A DNA stretch of 11,535 nt from Spirochaetales bacterium. Lineage in GTDB: Bacteria > Spirochaetota > Spirochaetia > DSM-27196 > PWMO01. Shown one piece after another: positions 1 through 6,382 of this stretch; positions within the stretch are counted from its first letter, which is position 1; every line of letters starts with the position of its first letter. A model generated the notes under the pieces. That model made no database searches. It had not been told where the DNA came from and saw nothing but the letters and a program-made list of their open reading frames with translations. The stretch spans positions 1-11,535 of the forward strand of contig SKLB01000326.1 in assembly GCA_007123465.1 (NCBI GenBank), given 5' to 3'. Made by a program: the position numbers and the translations under genes.

Positions 1-224
1 AGCTGGTGATCACCGATGTAAACATGCCCAATCTCGACGGAATCGGGTTGACCGCCAGGATCCGCGAGAACCCTGATTACAAGTTTGTGCCGATTGTTGT
101 TCTCACTACCGAGTCCCAGACGTCCAAAATGGACGAAGGCAAGGCGGCCGGTGCGACCGGCTGGATTGTGAAGCCGTTCGATGCCGACAAGCTGCTGGCG
201 GTGGTCAAGAAGCTCATCGGCTGA
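1..224 (+). CDS. cheY: CheY-like response regulator, 3' end only
   Basis: This is the C-terminal 73 or so codons of a single-domain receiver whose 5' end lies outside the window; the reading frame enters at base 3. Three receiver hallmarks are visible. The phosphoacceptor aspartate is in the ITDVNMPNLDG stretch after strand 3. The conserved threonine is in VVLTTES on strand 4. The invariant lysine is in WIVKPF on strand 5. The protein ends directly after the last helix (VVKKLIG), so no output domain follows. The NMPNLDG and GATGWIVKPF segments are characteristic of chemotaxis CheY, which binds the flagellar switch when phosphorylated by CheA, rather than of DNA-binding regulators. Receiver assignment is secure. 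The chemotaxis role is inferred from sequence style because no che gene is visible downstream. Confidence 0.9.
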   Translation, partial: LVITDVNMPNLDGIGLTARIRENPDYKFVPIVVLTTESQTSKMDEGKAAGATGWIVKPFDADKLLAVVKKLIG

Positions 225-296
225 AGCTGTGATACTCAGTCGAAGAGTTTTGGTTTTACCTTACCGCTGCCGATATTCATATCAGGGTAGCGCGTT
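225..296 (+). promoter_or_regulatory. Short intergenic region, possible weak promoter
   Basis: These 72 bases separate the cheY-like gene from the four-gene run. There is a TTGGTT at 250-255 and an AT-rich TATTCA at 274-279, 18 bases apart, which could form a weak sigma-70-type promoter. The AT-rich part contains a 12-base inverted repeat with 5-base arms (GATAT, two bases, ATATC) at 272-283. An AGGG at 284-287 could serve as ribosome binding site for the ATG at 297. No convincing terminator for the cheY-like gene is visible. Confidence 0.3.
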
Positions 297-746
297 ATGT
301 CGACACAGCTTATCTACGCTCTGATTCTCGCCGTTCACCTGGTCACTCCAACCACCGCCGATTTCAGCGTAGAGGTGCTCGAGGCCGGTGCGATGATTGA
401 CATCGTTGAGGTGCAGCGGCGCAGCGGGATCTATCGCTACTACAGCAGTGAGACCGATCAGTTGCTCTTCCAAACCGAGCGCTCACGGCTGAACGGACAG
501 TTCTTTCTGGTCTTCGATGCCGAAAACCCCGAGCCGCAGCTGGTGGATCTCAGCGAAGCCTTCGCTGAACTGGTAGAGCTTCCCGTTGCACGTGATCGCA
601 TCGATGTGCTAGAATGGCGCCTGCGCCGCGGCAGGGACGTGCTCTACCTGGAGATGCCGGATATCGCAACGGCTCTGGTTATCCATTCTGCGGCACCGCC
701 GTACCGCTGGATCAGTGAGCCGCCGCCGGAGCCGTGGGCGCGGTAG
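297..746 (+). CDS. Small secreted or periplasmic protein of unknown function
   Basis: I do not recognise this 149-residue protein. Residues 1-21 look like a short Sec signal peptide: a hydrophobic run (LIYALILAVHLV) followed by a small-residue stretch ending TTA before Asp22. It lacks a basic N-terminus and has no cysteine, so it is not a lipoprotein. The mature part of about 128 residues alternates charged and hydrophobic residues in a way that suggests mostly beta structure. It is acidic in the middle and ends in a proline-rich tail (EPPPEPWAR). The ATG is preceded by AGGG nine bases upstream. The stop is 16 bases before the phosphatase start, so it is probably the first gene of that transcript. 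The reading frame has the same base composition as its neighbours. A function cannot be assigned. Confidence 0.65.
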   Translation: MSTQLIYALILAVHLVTPTTADFSVEVLEAGAMIDIVEVQRRSGIYRYYSSETDQLLFQTERSRLNGQFFLVFDAENPEPQLVDLSEAFAELVELPVARDRIDVLEWRLRRGRDVLYLEMPDIATALVIHSAAPPYRWISEPPPEPWAR

Positions 747-762
747 CTTCCGGGAATGGATC

Positions 763-1248
763 ATGCAGCCAAGAAGTATCATGTTCGTATGTCAGGGAAA
801 TATCTGTCGCAGTCCACTTGCACAGGCGCTGTTCGAGCACCTGCTGCAGCGACGCGGTGTAGCGGCGCGTTACAAAGTCGACTCAACCGGAGTCAGTTCA
901 TATCACGCAGGAGAGAATGCCGATCGCCGTATGCGCGAGACCGCGGCACGTCACGGAATTACGGTGAACCATCGAGCGCGAGCAGTCACGCAGCGTGACC
1001 TCGCGCAGCATGATCTGATTCTGACAATGGATCGAGACAACTACGCAATTCTGCAGCGTAAAGCGCACAGCCAGCAGCAGCGTTCCCGGATTCGCATGTT
1101 TCGTGATTTTGATCCGGATGCCAACGGTGCAATCGACGTTCCCGATCCGTGGTACGGAGGTATGGACGGCTTCCAGAACGTCTACGAGATTGTAGAGCGT
1201 ACCTGCGAGGCGTTGCTCGATCAACTCGAAGGTGATTCCATCTCGTGA
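763..1248 (+). CDS. Low-molecular-weight protein tyrosine phosphatase family
   Basis: This 161-residue protein has the usual family length. The signature P-loop CxGNxCRS is at residues 10-17, with nucleophile Cys10 and phosphate-binding Arg16. The general-acid motif is DPWY at 128-131, with Asp128. Family enzymes hydrolyse phosphotyrosine or small phosphoesters through a cysteinyl-phosphate intermediate in the cytoplasm. The ATG at 763 puts the P-loop right after the first beta strand, as in relatives. An upstream in-frame extension to 715 would overlap the previous gene and has no family counterpart. The gene overlaps the following kinase by four bases (GTGA), implying coupled translation. 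Relatives next to fructosamine-kinase genes are known to act as protein-ribulosamine-5-phosphatases, so the physiological substrate here may be a glycated protein phosphate rather than phosphotyrosine. A role in exopolysaccharide control, as for Wzb-type relatives, is the alternative. Confidence 0.9.
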   Translation: MQPRSIMFVCQGNICRSPLAQALFEHLLQRRGVAARYKVDSTGVSSYHAGENADRRMRETAARHGITVNHRARAVTQRDLAQHDLILTMDRDNYAILQRKAHSQQQRSRIRMFRDFDPDANGAIDVPDPWYGGMDGFQNVYEIVERTCEALLDQLEGDSIS

Positions 1249-2129
1249 TCAGAAATCAGCCTGACATAGAAAAAGCGCTGTCGGACTGTTTTCAGCGGCC
1301 GCTGCGGGTGGTTTCGCGTCAGTCGGTTGGCGGCGGATCAATCAACCGCACTTCGATTCTGACGCTCGATGACCAGACGCGCGTTTTTGTCAAGGAAAAC
1401 AGCGGATCACACGAGCGGCTGTTCGAGGCCGAAGCCGCAGGCCTCGAAGCGCTCAGTGCCGCTGGGGGCCCCCGCGTGGCGCGGCCGCTGGCGCTCTATC
1501 ATTCTCCTTCTATGCAGTACCTGGCACTGGAGTATATTCCAGGCGGCTCCAGGGCGCACGACTTCTGGCAGCAGTTCGGAAGCGCCACCGCCCAGCTGCA
1601 CCGCCACCGCAGTCAGTCGCGCTGCGGTTTTGATAGCGACAACCATATAGGCAGTACGCCGCAGATCAACACCTGGTGCGATGACTGGCTGCAGTTTTTC
1701 GGTGAGCACCGCCTGGGTTACCAGCTGCAACTGGCCCGCAGTAAGCGACTCCTGGACTCGGCATCGGTTGCGGGGCTACAGCAGATCATCCAACGGCTTG
1801 ATCGCTATCTGATAGAACCCGAGCACCCTTCGCTGCTGCACGGTGATCTGTGGGGCGGAAACTACATGGTTGGTCCGGACGGCTACGCGGTCTTGATCGA
1901 TCCGGCGGTCTATTTTGGTCATCGTGAAGCGGATCTCGCCATGACCGAGCTGTTCGGCGGGTTTTCGGCGCAGTTCTACCGTTCGTACGAGCAGACGTGG
2001 CCGCTGCAGCCCGGCTACCGTGACCGCGTTGAACTGTATAATCTGTATCACCTGCTGAACCATCTGAACCTGTTCGGCGGCGGATACGCCGGCTCGGTCC
2101 GTTCGATCATCAGGCGCTATGCAGCGTAG
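1245..2129 (+). CDS. Fructosamine/ketosamine-3-kinase family protein
   Basis: This 294-residue protein matches the normal family length of about 290-310. The family has a protein-kinase-like fold and phosphorylates the C3 hydroxyl of sugars attached to lysines (fructosamine, ribulosamine, erythrulosamine). The phosphorylated adduct then falls off, which repairs glycated proteins. Visible motifs in order are the glycine-rich loop GGGSINR at 29-35, the nucleotide-binding lysine candidate Lys50 (VFVK), the family segment GFDSDNHIGSTPQIN at 128-142, the catalytic loop HGDLWGGN at 199-206 with Asp201 and Asn206, and the metal-binding IDP with Asp219. The highly conserved tract YFGHREADLAMTELFGG at 223-239 follows. 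The GTG start overlaps the phosphatase stop (GTGA). Bacterial members mostly prefer ribulosamines or erythrulosamines to fructosamines. The family is certain; the sugar specificity is not. Confidence 0.93.
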   Translation: MIRNQPDIEKALSDCFQRPLRVVSRQSVGGGSINRTSILTLDDQTRVFVKENSGSHERLFEAEAAGLEALSAAGGPRVARPLALYHSPSMQYLALEYIPGGSRAHDFWQQFGSATAQLHRHRSQSRCGFDSDNHIGSTPQINTWCDDWLQFFGEHRLGYQLQLARSKRLLDSASVAGLQQIIQRLDRYLIEPEHPSLLHGDLWGGNYMVGPDGYAVLIDPAVYFGHREADLAMTELFGGFSAQFYRSYEQTWPLQPGYRDRVELYNLYHLLNHLNLFGGGYAGSVRSIIRRYAA

Positions 2130-2141
2130 GGCCAGGCGGCT

Positions 2142-3410
2142 ATGAAGAGCATTGCGGTTGTCAGTACGCACGCCGCGCTGAACGAGATTATCGAGCGGGC
2201 GTGCGTCGAGTTCAATGGAGAATTCGAGGCCACCTTTCTGCAGCGGGCCGATCAAACTATTGAACATCTGAACTACGAGTTGCCGCAGCTGACGCTTGTC
2301 AACTGCTCCGATCCGACTCTTTCTGCGGCCGAGGTTGTCGGTGCAATTCGCGAGGATCCGTGGCTGCACTCGGGCGGTTTGATCCTGGTCTATGACCAGC
2401 AGTCTTCGTGCCTGCTGCCCGCAGCGCTGCGCAATCTCAATATTATCGCTACAATCGAGTACGGTCGGCTCGACTTCTACGTGCCGCGGCTGTTGCGCAT
2501 CCTGAGTACCAACGACGCTATCCTCTATCAGAGAGATCTGCATCTGATGCTCGGCTTGAACCTTTCGGGCGCGTTTGCCCTCGATAACGATCCGTTTGAC
2601 CTCACCACCTACGCCAACCTGATCACCAATTTTCTGTTCAATGCCAACCTGCTCGACGCTGAGCGCCGTGATGAGTTCCATCTGGCGCTGATGGAGCTGC
2701 TGATCAACGCTATCGAGCACGGCAACTGCCGCATCAGCTACGAAGAGAAATCGGCGCATCTGGCGGGCGGAGGTGATCCGATGGAATTGATCCGCCGTAA
2801 GAACGAGGACCCGGGCATCAACCGGCGCAAGGTTCACCTGAGCTACCGTATCCGCCCGTATGAATCGGAGTTTATCATTCGCGACGAGGGCGACGGCTTC
2901 GATTGGCGTTCGTACCACCTGCCGGTGGGAGAAGACGGCCTGAAAGAGGCTCATGGACGCGGTATCTTTATGGCGATCCATTATCTCGGTTCGCTGGGCT
3001 ATAACGACCAGGGCAACGAGGTGAGGTTTCGCATCGAGCACCGCAGCGCGGAGCGCGCGATGGTACCCGAGATGTTCGCTGATCAGGAAGAGCAGATCGT
3101 GGCTGACGGCGACGTTGTCTTTACCGAGGGTGAGAAATCGAGCCACCTATACTACATCGTCGCGGGACAGTACGAGGTCAGCGTTCGAGGACAGCGCATA
3201 TCCACACTGACAGCGGCAGACATATTTGTGGGGGAGATGTCGTTCCTGCTCAATAATCGCCGTTCGGCCACCGTACGCGCGGTGGGGCCCGGCAGGCTGC
3301 TACGGGTTTCCAAGCAGCAGTTCATCAACACAATCAAGCACAAGCCGTACTACGGCGTCTTTCTGGCACGCCTGGTTGCGCAGCGCCTGGTGCGCAGCCA
3401 TCCGGCGTAG
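2142..3410 (+). CDS. Receiver-like / GHKL ATPase / cyclic-nucleotide-binding signalling protein
   Basis: This 422-residue soluble protein has three parts. Residues 1-125 follow the alternating pattern of a response-regulator receiver, but the acceptor position at the end of strand 3 appears to be Asn54 and the strand-5 lysine is missing, so it is a pseudo-receiver. Residues 155-300 form a GHKL ATPase: N box ELLINAIEHGN at 185-195, G1 DEGDGFD at 248-254, G2 HGRG at 271-274. There is no histidine-phosphotransfer domain, and the organisation resembles RsbW-type serine kinases or anti-sigma factors. Residues 313-420 are a CAP-like cyclic-nucleotide-binding domain. Its phosphate cassette keeps Glu365 and Arg374-Ser375-Ala376, which suggests it still binds cAMP or cGMP. 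No helix-turn-helix is present. It starts 12 bases after the kinase stop and is the last gene of the run. Its partner protein and output are unknown; it may control an anti-sigma or anti-anti-sigma switch. Confidence 0.85.
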   Translation: MKSIAVVSTHAALNEIIERACVEFNGEFEATFLQRADQTIEHLNYELPQLTLVNCSDPTLSAAEVVGAIREDPWLHSGGLILVYDQQSSCLLPAALRNLNIIATIEYGRLDFYVPRLLRILSTNDAILYQRDLHLMLGLNLSGAFALDNDPFDLTTYANLITNFLFNANLLDAERRDEFHLALMELLINAIEHGNCRISYEEKSAHLAGGGDPMELIRRKNEDPGINRRKVHLSYRIRPYESEFIIRDEGDGFDWRSYHLPVGEDGLKEAHGRGIFMAIHYLGSLGYNDQGNEVRFRIEHRSAERAMVPEMFADQEEQIVADGDVVFTEGEKSSHLYYIVAGQYEVSVRGQRISTLTAADIFVGEMSFLLNNRRSATVRAVGPGRLLRVSKQQFINTIKHKPYYGVFLARLVAQRLVRSHPA

Positions 3411-3441
3411 GCGCTGCCTGCGGGTCCGGGTCCGGGTATCG
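3411..3441. repeat. Convergent intergenic gap with a CGGGTC tandem repeat
   Basis: Two operons converge here with only 31 bases between stop codons. The gap holds nearly three copies of the hexamer CGGGTC (3421-3437). I see no hairpin followed by a T-run on either strand, so any terminator must lie inside the opposing gene ends or depend on Rho. The repeat is too short to assign a role. Confidence 0.5.
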
Positions 3442-5142
3442 CTATCGGCGCAGTGTTCGCACCAGCAGGGCAACCAGAAACCCCATCGATATCAGGCCGG
3501 CCAGCGCGTAGCCGGTCAACCCGATTACCGATACTGTCCTGAAAAGCGGCGGAACGTTTGCCTGGATGATCAGCGACGAACTCACCAGCAGCGCTGCAAG
3601 CACAAATCCCAGTACCAGACGATAACTGACGGCATCGAGCGTCTGGCGTAGCGGTTCCAGGCCCGAGACCTGAAACCCCATACGCAGTTTGCCGCTGCGC
3701 GCCAGCCGCAGTACTTCGCGTACATCCAGCGGCGCGTCGCGCAGGAAACGGCCGTAATCGTGCAACAGCTCGGATCCCTCCTCCAGCAGGTTTCCGGGTT
3801 TGAAGCGGTTCAGGAACAGCTTGCGTGTAAACGGTCCGATGGCATCCATGAAATTGAACTCTGGATCGAGATTCATACCGATGGCTTCGATCGAGAGCAT
3901 CGCTTTGGTCATCAGCATCAGGCTGGATGGTATCTCGAGGTTGTGCCTGACTATGGTTTGCGTAAGCGACAGGAAGAAGCGGTTGATGTCGACGTCCCCG
4001 AGTGCGGTGTCAACGTACTCGTCGATGAGGTCGGCGATGTCGTCCTCCAGCCGCTGGTGGTCAAGCCGTGCACCGTTCTGGCGCGTCAAGCCGATTACCG
4101 CCTCGGTGACGCGATTGGCATCGCGGCGGAACGCTCCCACGATGGCGTCGGTGAGGAACTGGCGCTGTGCCGGCCGGACTCTGCCCATGATCCCAAAGTC
4201 CAGGAAGCAGATTACCCCGCCGTCGAGAACCAGGATGTTTCCCGGATGCGGATCGGCGTGAAAGAAGCCGTGCAGAAAGATCTGCTCGAGCACAAGGTCG
4301 GCACCGGCCTGGGCGATGCGCTTCTTGTCAAAGCGCGGATCGTTGCCGGCCTCGATGGTGGCAAGCTTGGTTCCTTCGATGTACTCCATGGTCAGAATCC
4401 GCTCGCTCGACCATTCGCTGAACGAGCGCGGTACGCGGATTCCCGCATTGTTGTGGAACAGGGTGCGAAACCGATTCATGTTACTGCGTTCAACGCTGAA
4501 GTCGAGCTCGTTGGTGATCGAACGCTTGAACTCTTCCACCAGGCCCTTTGGGTTAAAATGGCGGCTGGCCGGGATGTAGCGCTCGGCAACCCGCGCAAGA
4601 TAGCGCAGAATATCAAGGTCGGTCTCGATAGTGTAGCGAATGCCGGGCCGCTGCACCTTGACCGCAACCGGTTGACCGTTGGCCAGCTGCGCGCGGTGCA
4701 CCTGAGCGATGGAGGCTGAAGCCTGCGGCTGAGGGTTAAACCGGCCGAACGTCTGTTGCAGCGGGCGCCCGAGCTCGGCCTCTACGGTTTGCCGCACTTC
4801 GTCGAAGGGAAATGGTTGCACGCTGTCCTGCAGCTTGGCCAGTTCGAGCAGCAATTCGGCGGGCAGCAGATCGCTGCGGTTACTCAGGAGCTGCCCCAGC
4901 TTGATAAAGGTGGGGCCCAGTTCCTCGAGTGACTGGCGCAGCAGCACCCAACGGCGCGACGCCGCGGGGGCTTCTTCGCTCCAGCCGGTCATCTGGCGTA
5001 GGACCGGGAACACCTTGTCCAGTTTCAGCTTGCGTACCCAGTCCGCGAGACCGTAGGCCACCAGCGTGCGGGCAATCTCCTGCAACCGCAGAGGGTGGCG
5101 CAGGGTTCGTTGCAGGAATGATCTTTGGCGTATGATTGTCAC
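3442..5142 (-). CDS. ABC1/UbiB-family atypical kinase-like membrane protein
   Basis: This 566-residue protein belongs to the ABC1/ADCK/UbiB family of protein-kinase-like ATPases, which support ubiquinone synthesis in proteobacteria and lipid or isoprenoid homeostasis elsewhere. Family motifs in order are KLGQ at 81-84 within the KxGQ helix region, the Ala-rich nucleotide loop ASASIAQVH at 141-149, the nucleotide lysine Lys162 (VAVK), the catalytic loop HADPHPGN at 295-302, and the metal-binding DFG at 315-317. Two hydrophobic helices at about 507-527 and 535-561 anchor the C-terminus in the membrane, as in UbiB. The start is GTG, with GGAG six bases upstream (5149-5152 on the complement). It lies 34 bases after the sixA-like gene and ends the leftward operon. 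Whether this host makes ubiquinone or menaquinone cannot be seen, so I leave the ubiB symbol off. Confidence 0.92.
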   Translation of the reverse strand: MTIIRQRSFLQRTLRHPLRLQEIARTLVAYGLADWVRKLKLDKVFPVLRQMTGWSEEAPAASRRWVLLRQSLEELGPTFIKLGQLLSNRSDLLPAELLLELAKLQDSVQPFPFDEVRQTVEAELGRPLQQTFGRFNPQPQASASIAQVHRAQLANGQPVAVKVQRPGIRYTIETDLDILRYLARVAERYIPASRHFNPKGLVEEFKRSITNELDFSVERSNMNRFRTLFHNNAGIRVPRSFSEWSSERILTMEYIEGTKLATIEAGNDPRFDKKRIAQAGADLVLEQIFLHGFFHADPHPGNILVLDGGVICFLDFGIMGRVRPAQRQFLTDAIVGAFRRDANRVTEAVIGLTRQNGARLDHQRLEDDIADLIDEYVDTALGDVDINRFFLSLTQTIVRHNLEIPSSLMLMTKAMLSIEAIGMNLDPEFNFMDAIGPFTRKLFLNRFKPGNLLEEGSELLHDYGRFLRDAPLDVREVLRLARSGKLRMGFQVSGLEPLRQTLDAVSYRLVLGFVLAALLVSSSLIIQANVPPLFRTVSVIGLTGYALAGLISMGFLVALLVRTLRR

Positions 5143-5176
5143 AACGGGCTCCGGGTTTGCGTGGCCGCCGCCGCGT

Positions 5177-5665
5177 TCAGGTCTCGGTTGGCTCTATCAG
5201 AGTCAGCAGCTGGACTGCGTCACTGTCGGCAACTGCACGCCAGCTCTCGCTATCGATCTCAATAACCGCAACCGCTCCGGCTCTCAGCTTGTGATGGTTA
5301 CCGGTGAGTAGATGTACCAGCGCTTCAAGCGCCGGATTGTGTCCTACGATCATAACCTGATCCAGTGCGTCGTCCAGGACTCGCAGGTTATCAAGCCACG
5401 TCTCCTCGGTGGCATCATAGAGGTCGGGGTTGGCGTCGATCTCTCCACCGTAGCCGCTTTCGGCGCTGAACACCTCGGAGGTCTGAACCGCGCGAACCGC
5501 GTCCGAGCATATGATGTGCTGCGGTACGAGGTTGCGCTCGGCTAGCCGGCGCGCAAAATTGCGCGCGTGGCGCTCTCCCACCGGAGTGATCTCGCGTACA
5601 AAATCTCCCATGTTATCTTCAGCGGGCGCCGCACTGACGTGTCGGACCACCACTATCTGTTTCAT
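5177..5665 (-). CDS. sixA: SixA-type phosphohistidine phosphatase
   Basis: This 162-residue member of the histidine phosphatase superfamily has the short form typical of SixA. The catalytic RH pair is Arg8-His9 in VVVRHVSAAP. Arg58 in CSDAVRAVQT provides phosphate binding. His109 in VGHNPALEAL is the second conserved histidine. The residue after the catalytic histidine is valine instead of the usual glycine or alanine, a mild deviation. SixA proteins remove phosphate from phosphohistidine on histidine-phosphotransfer domains or phosphotransferase-system proteins; no such partner is encoded here. The ATG overlaps the upstream oxidoreductase stop (ATGA), and a strong GGAGGA site (5674-5679 on the complement) lies eight bases upstream, so translation is probably coupled. 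Alternative small-molecule phosphatase activity is possible in this superfamily. Confidence 0.87.
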   Translation of the reverse strand: MKQIVVVRHVSAAPAEDNMGDFVREITPVGERHARNFARRLAERNLVPQHIICSDAVRAVQTSEVFSAESGYGGEIDANPDLYDATEETWLDNLRVLDDALDQVMIVGHNPALEALVHLLTGNHHKLRAGAVAVIEIDSESWRAVADSDAVQLLTLIEPTET

Positions 5666-6264
5666 TCGGCTTGTCCTCCGTCGCTGCTACATGATTCAAC
5701 CAGCTGCCGTGACAGACGCTCAGCGCGCTCCAGATAGCCGTTCCGAACGCGTCGCGATGCGTAGCGAATGTCCGAGAACACCTCGACGGCCACTGTTTCC
5801 ATACCGCAAAACGCGAATACTCGATCGCGCCAAATCATATCAAAAAGTGGCTGCACATGCGAGGCCTCGGAGTCAGATGTTACCAAAACCAGCGCACGGC
5901 GGCCGGTCAACAGCGGAACCGTGTGCTTGCGGCCGAATTCCGGTCCCTCCAGCTCGTAGGCTACCCCGGGGCGCAGTACGCGATCGAGCCAGCCCTTGAG
6001 GATTGCCGGAGGTTGGCCCCACCAGTCCGGGTGCACAACGATCAGCGCCTGGGAGCGCTGCACGTCGTGGTAGTGCGTCTGGATCTGCGGCTCGAGGCTG
6101 TAGCGACGAAGGATTTCGGTAGCGGGAAGCACGGGGTCAAACTGATCGCGGTACAGATCGTGTTCGATCAGTTCGTGGCCCTGCAACGAGGACCGCAGTC
6201 GATCCACAATAGCGTGGTTGAAGCTTTTGCGGCCGGGATGCGCGAATAACAGCAAAATACGCAA
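5662..6264 (-). CDS. Flavodoxin-fold NAD(P)H oxidoreductase (quinone reductase family)
   Basis: With the TTG start at 6264 the protein has 200 residues and begins MRILLLFAHP, exactly the first strand of the flavodoxin-like NAD(P)H dehydrogenase (quinone) family. Family features follow: SFNHAIVDRL at 14-23, DLYRDQFDPVL at 36-46, and the core tract HPDWWGQPPAILKGWLDRV at 78-96 that forms the flavin and substrate pocket. Such enzymes use NAD(P)H and FMN or FAD for two-electron reduction of quinones or related compounds; KefF and MdaB are relatives. The TTG is preceded by AAGAGG nine bases upstream. Longer starts at 6306 (ATG) or 6360 (TTG) would add a tail without family match and would translate through a TATAAT element. 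It is the first gene of the leftward operon, overlapping sixA by four bases. The exact substrate is unknown. Confidence 0.87.
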   Translation of the reverse strand: MRILLLFAHPGRKSFNHAIVDRLRSSLQGHELIEHDLYRDQFDPVLPATEILRRYSLEPQIQTHYHDVQRSQALIVVHPDWWGQPPAILKGWLDRVLRPGVAYELEGPEFGRKHTVPLLTGRRALVLVTSDSEASHVQPLFDMIWRDRVFAFCGMETVAVEVFSDIRYASRRVRNGYLERAERLSRQLVESCSSDGGQAE

Positions 6265-6273
6265 ACTTGGATT

Positions 6274-6279
6274 CCTCTT
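6274..6279 (-). promoter_or_regulatory. Ribosome binding site deciding the TTG start of the oxidoreductase
   Basis: The complement reads AAGAGG here, nine bases before the TTG at 6264. The alternative ATG at 6306 has no purine-rich site at a suitable distance. Confidence 0.6.
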
Positions 6280-6297
6280 TGGCGCGCTTTTTGGTAC

Positions 6298-6303
6298 ATT
6301 ATA
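6298..6303 (-). promoter_or_regulatory. TATAAT -10 element for the leftward operon
   Basis: A perfect sigma-70 -10 hexamer lies on the complement, 33 bases upstream of the TTG start. Transcription would begin near 6291, leaving a leader of about 27 bases that contains the AAGAGG site. The -35 region at 17-base spacing (6321-6326) is a poor match, which suggests activator dependence or modest strength. A 14-base palindrome directly abuts that -35 position. Confidence 0.55.
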
Positions 6304-6326
6304 CATGCACACTGCGTCTGTTTCGA

Positions 6327-6340
6327 GTTGCGTACGCAAC
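6327..6340. promoter_or_regulatory. Perfect 14-bp palindrome, candidate operator between divergent promoters
   Basis: The sequence GTTGCGTACGCAAC is its own reverse complement. It borders the -35 position of the leftward promoter and ends 13 bases before the rightward TTGTCA. Its place in the divergent region suggests a binding site for a dimeric repressor serving one or both operons. The half-sites are GTTG and CAAC with six bases between. Cyanobacterial SufR sites, as I recall them, are CAAC-N6-GTTG, the opposite arrangement, so identity with SufR is not claimed. Confidence 0.5.
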
Positions 6341-6353
6341 ATACTGAGCGGGC

Positions 6354-6382
6354 TTGTCAAACACGCTATAGTTTATTATCCT
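6354..6382 (+). promoter_or_regulatory. Promoter of the suf operon
   Basis: A good -35 hexamer TTGTCA (6354-6359; five of six consensus positions) is followed after 17 bases by TATCCT (6377-6382; four of six). Transcription would start about 16 bases before the sufT-like ATG at 6405. The surrounding 6367-6391 is markedly AT-rich compared with the window. TATAGT and TATTAT also occur nearby but at the wrong distance from the -35. Confidence 0.5.

Noticed and set aside
715..762. Upstream extension of the LMW phosphatase
   Set aside because: It would overlap the previous gene and add an Arg/Gly-rich tail absent from the family; ATG 763 places the P-loop correctly.
1776..3146. 456-codon open frame on the complement across the fructosamine-kinase and three-domain protein genes
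   Set aside because: It lies wholly opposite two genes with clear family motifs, spans their junction, shows no recognisable motif, and is a mirror frame expected from the codon bias of the real genes.
3400..3460. Bidirectional terminator between the convergent operons
   Set aside because: I found no GC-rich stem followed by a T-run on either strand; only a short CGGGTC tandem repeat is present.
3760..4719. 319-codon open frame on the + strand opposite the ABC1/UbiB gene
   Set aside because: It is antisense to the conserved kinase core (HADPHPGN and DFG motifs) and has no recognisable domain.
6327..6340. Calling the 14-bp palindrome a SufR site
   Set aside because: The half-sites are GTTG-N6-CAAC, the reverse arrangement of the CAAC-N6-GTTG I recall for SufR, and no sufR gene is present here.
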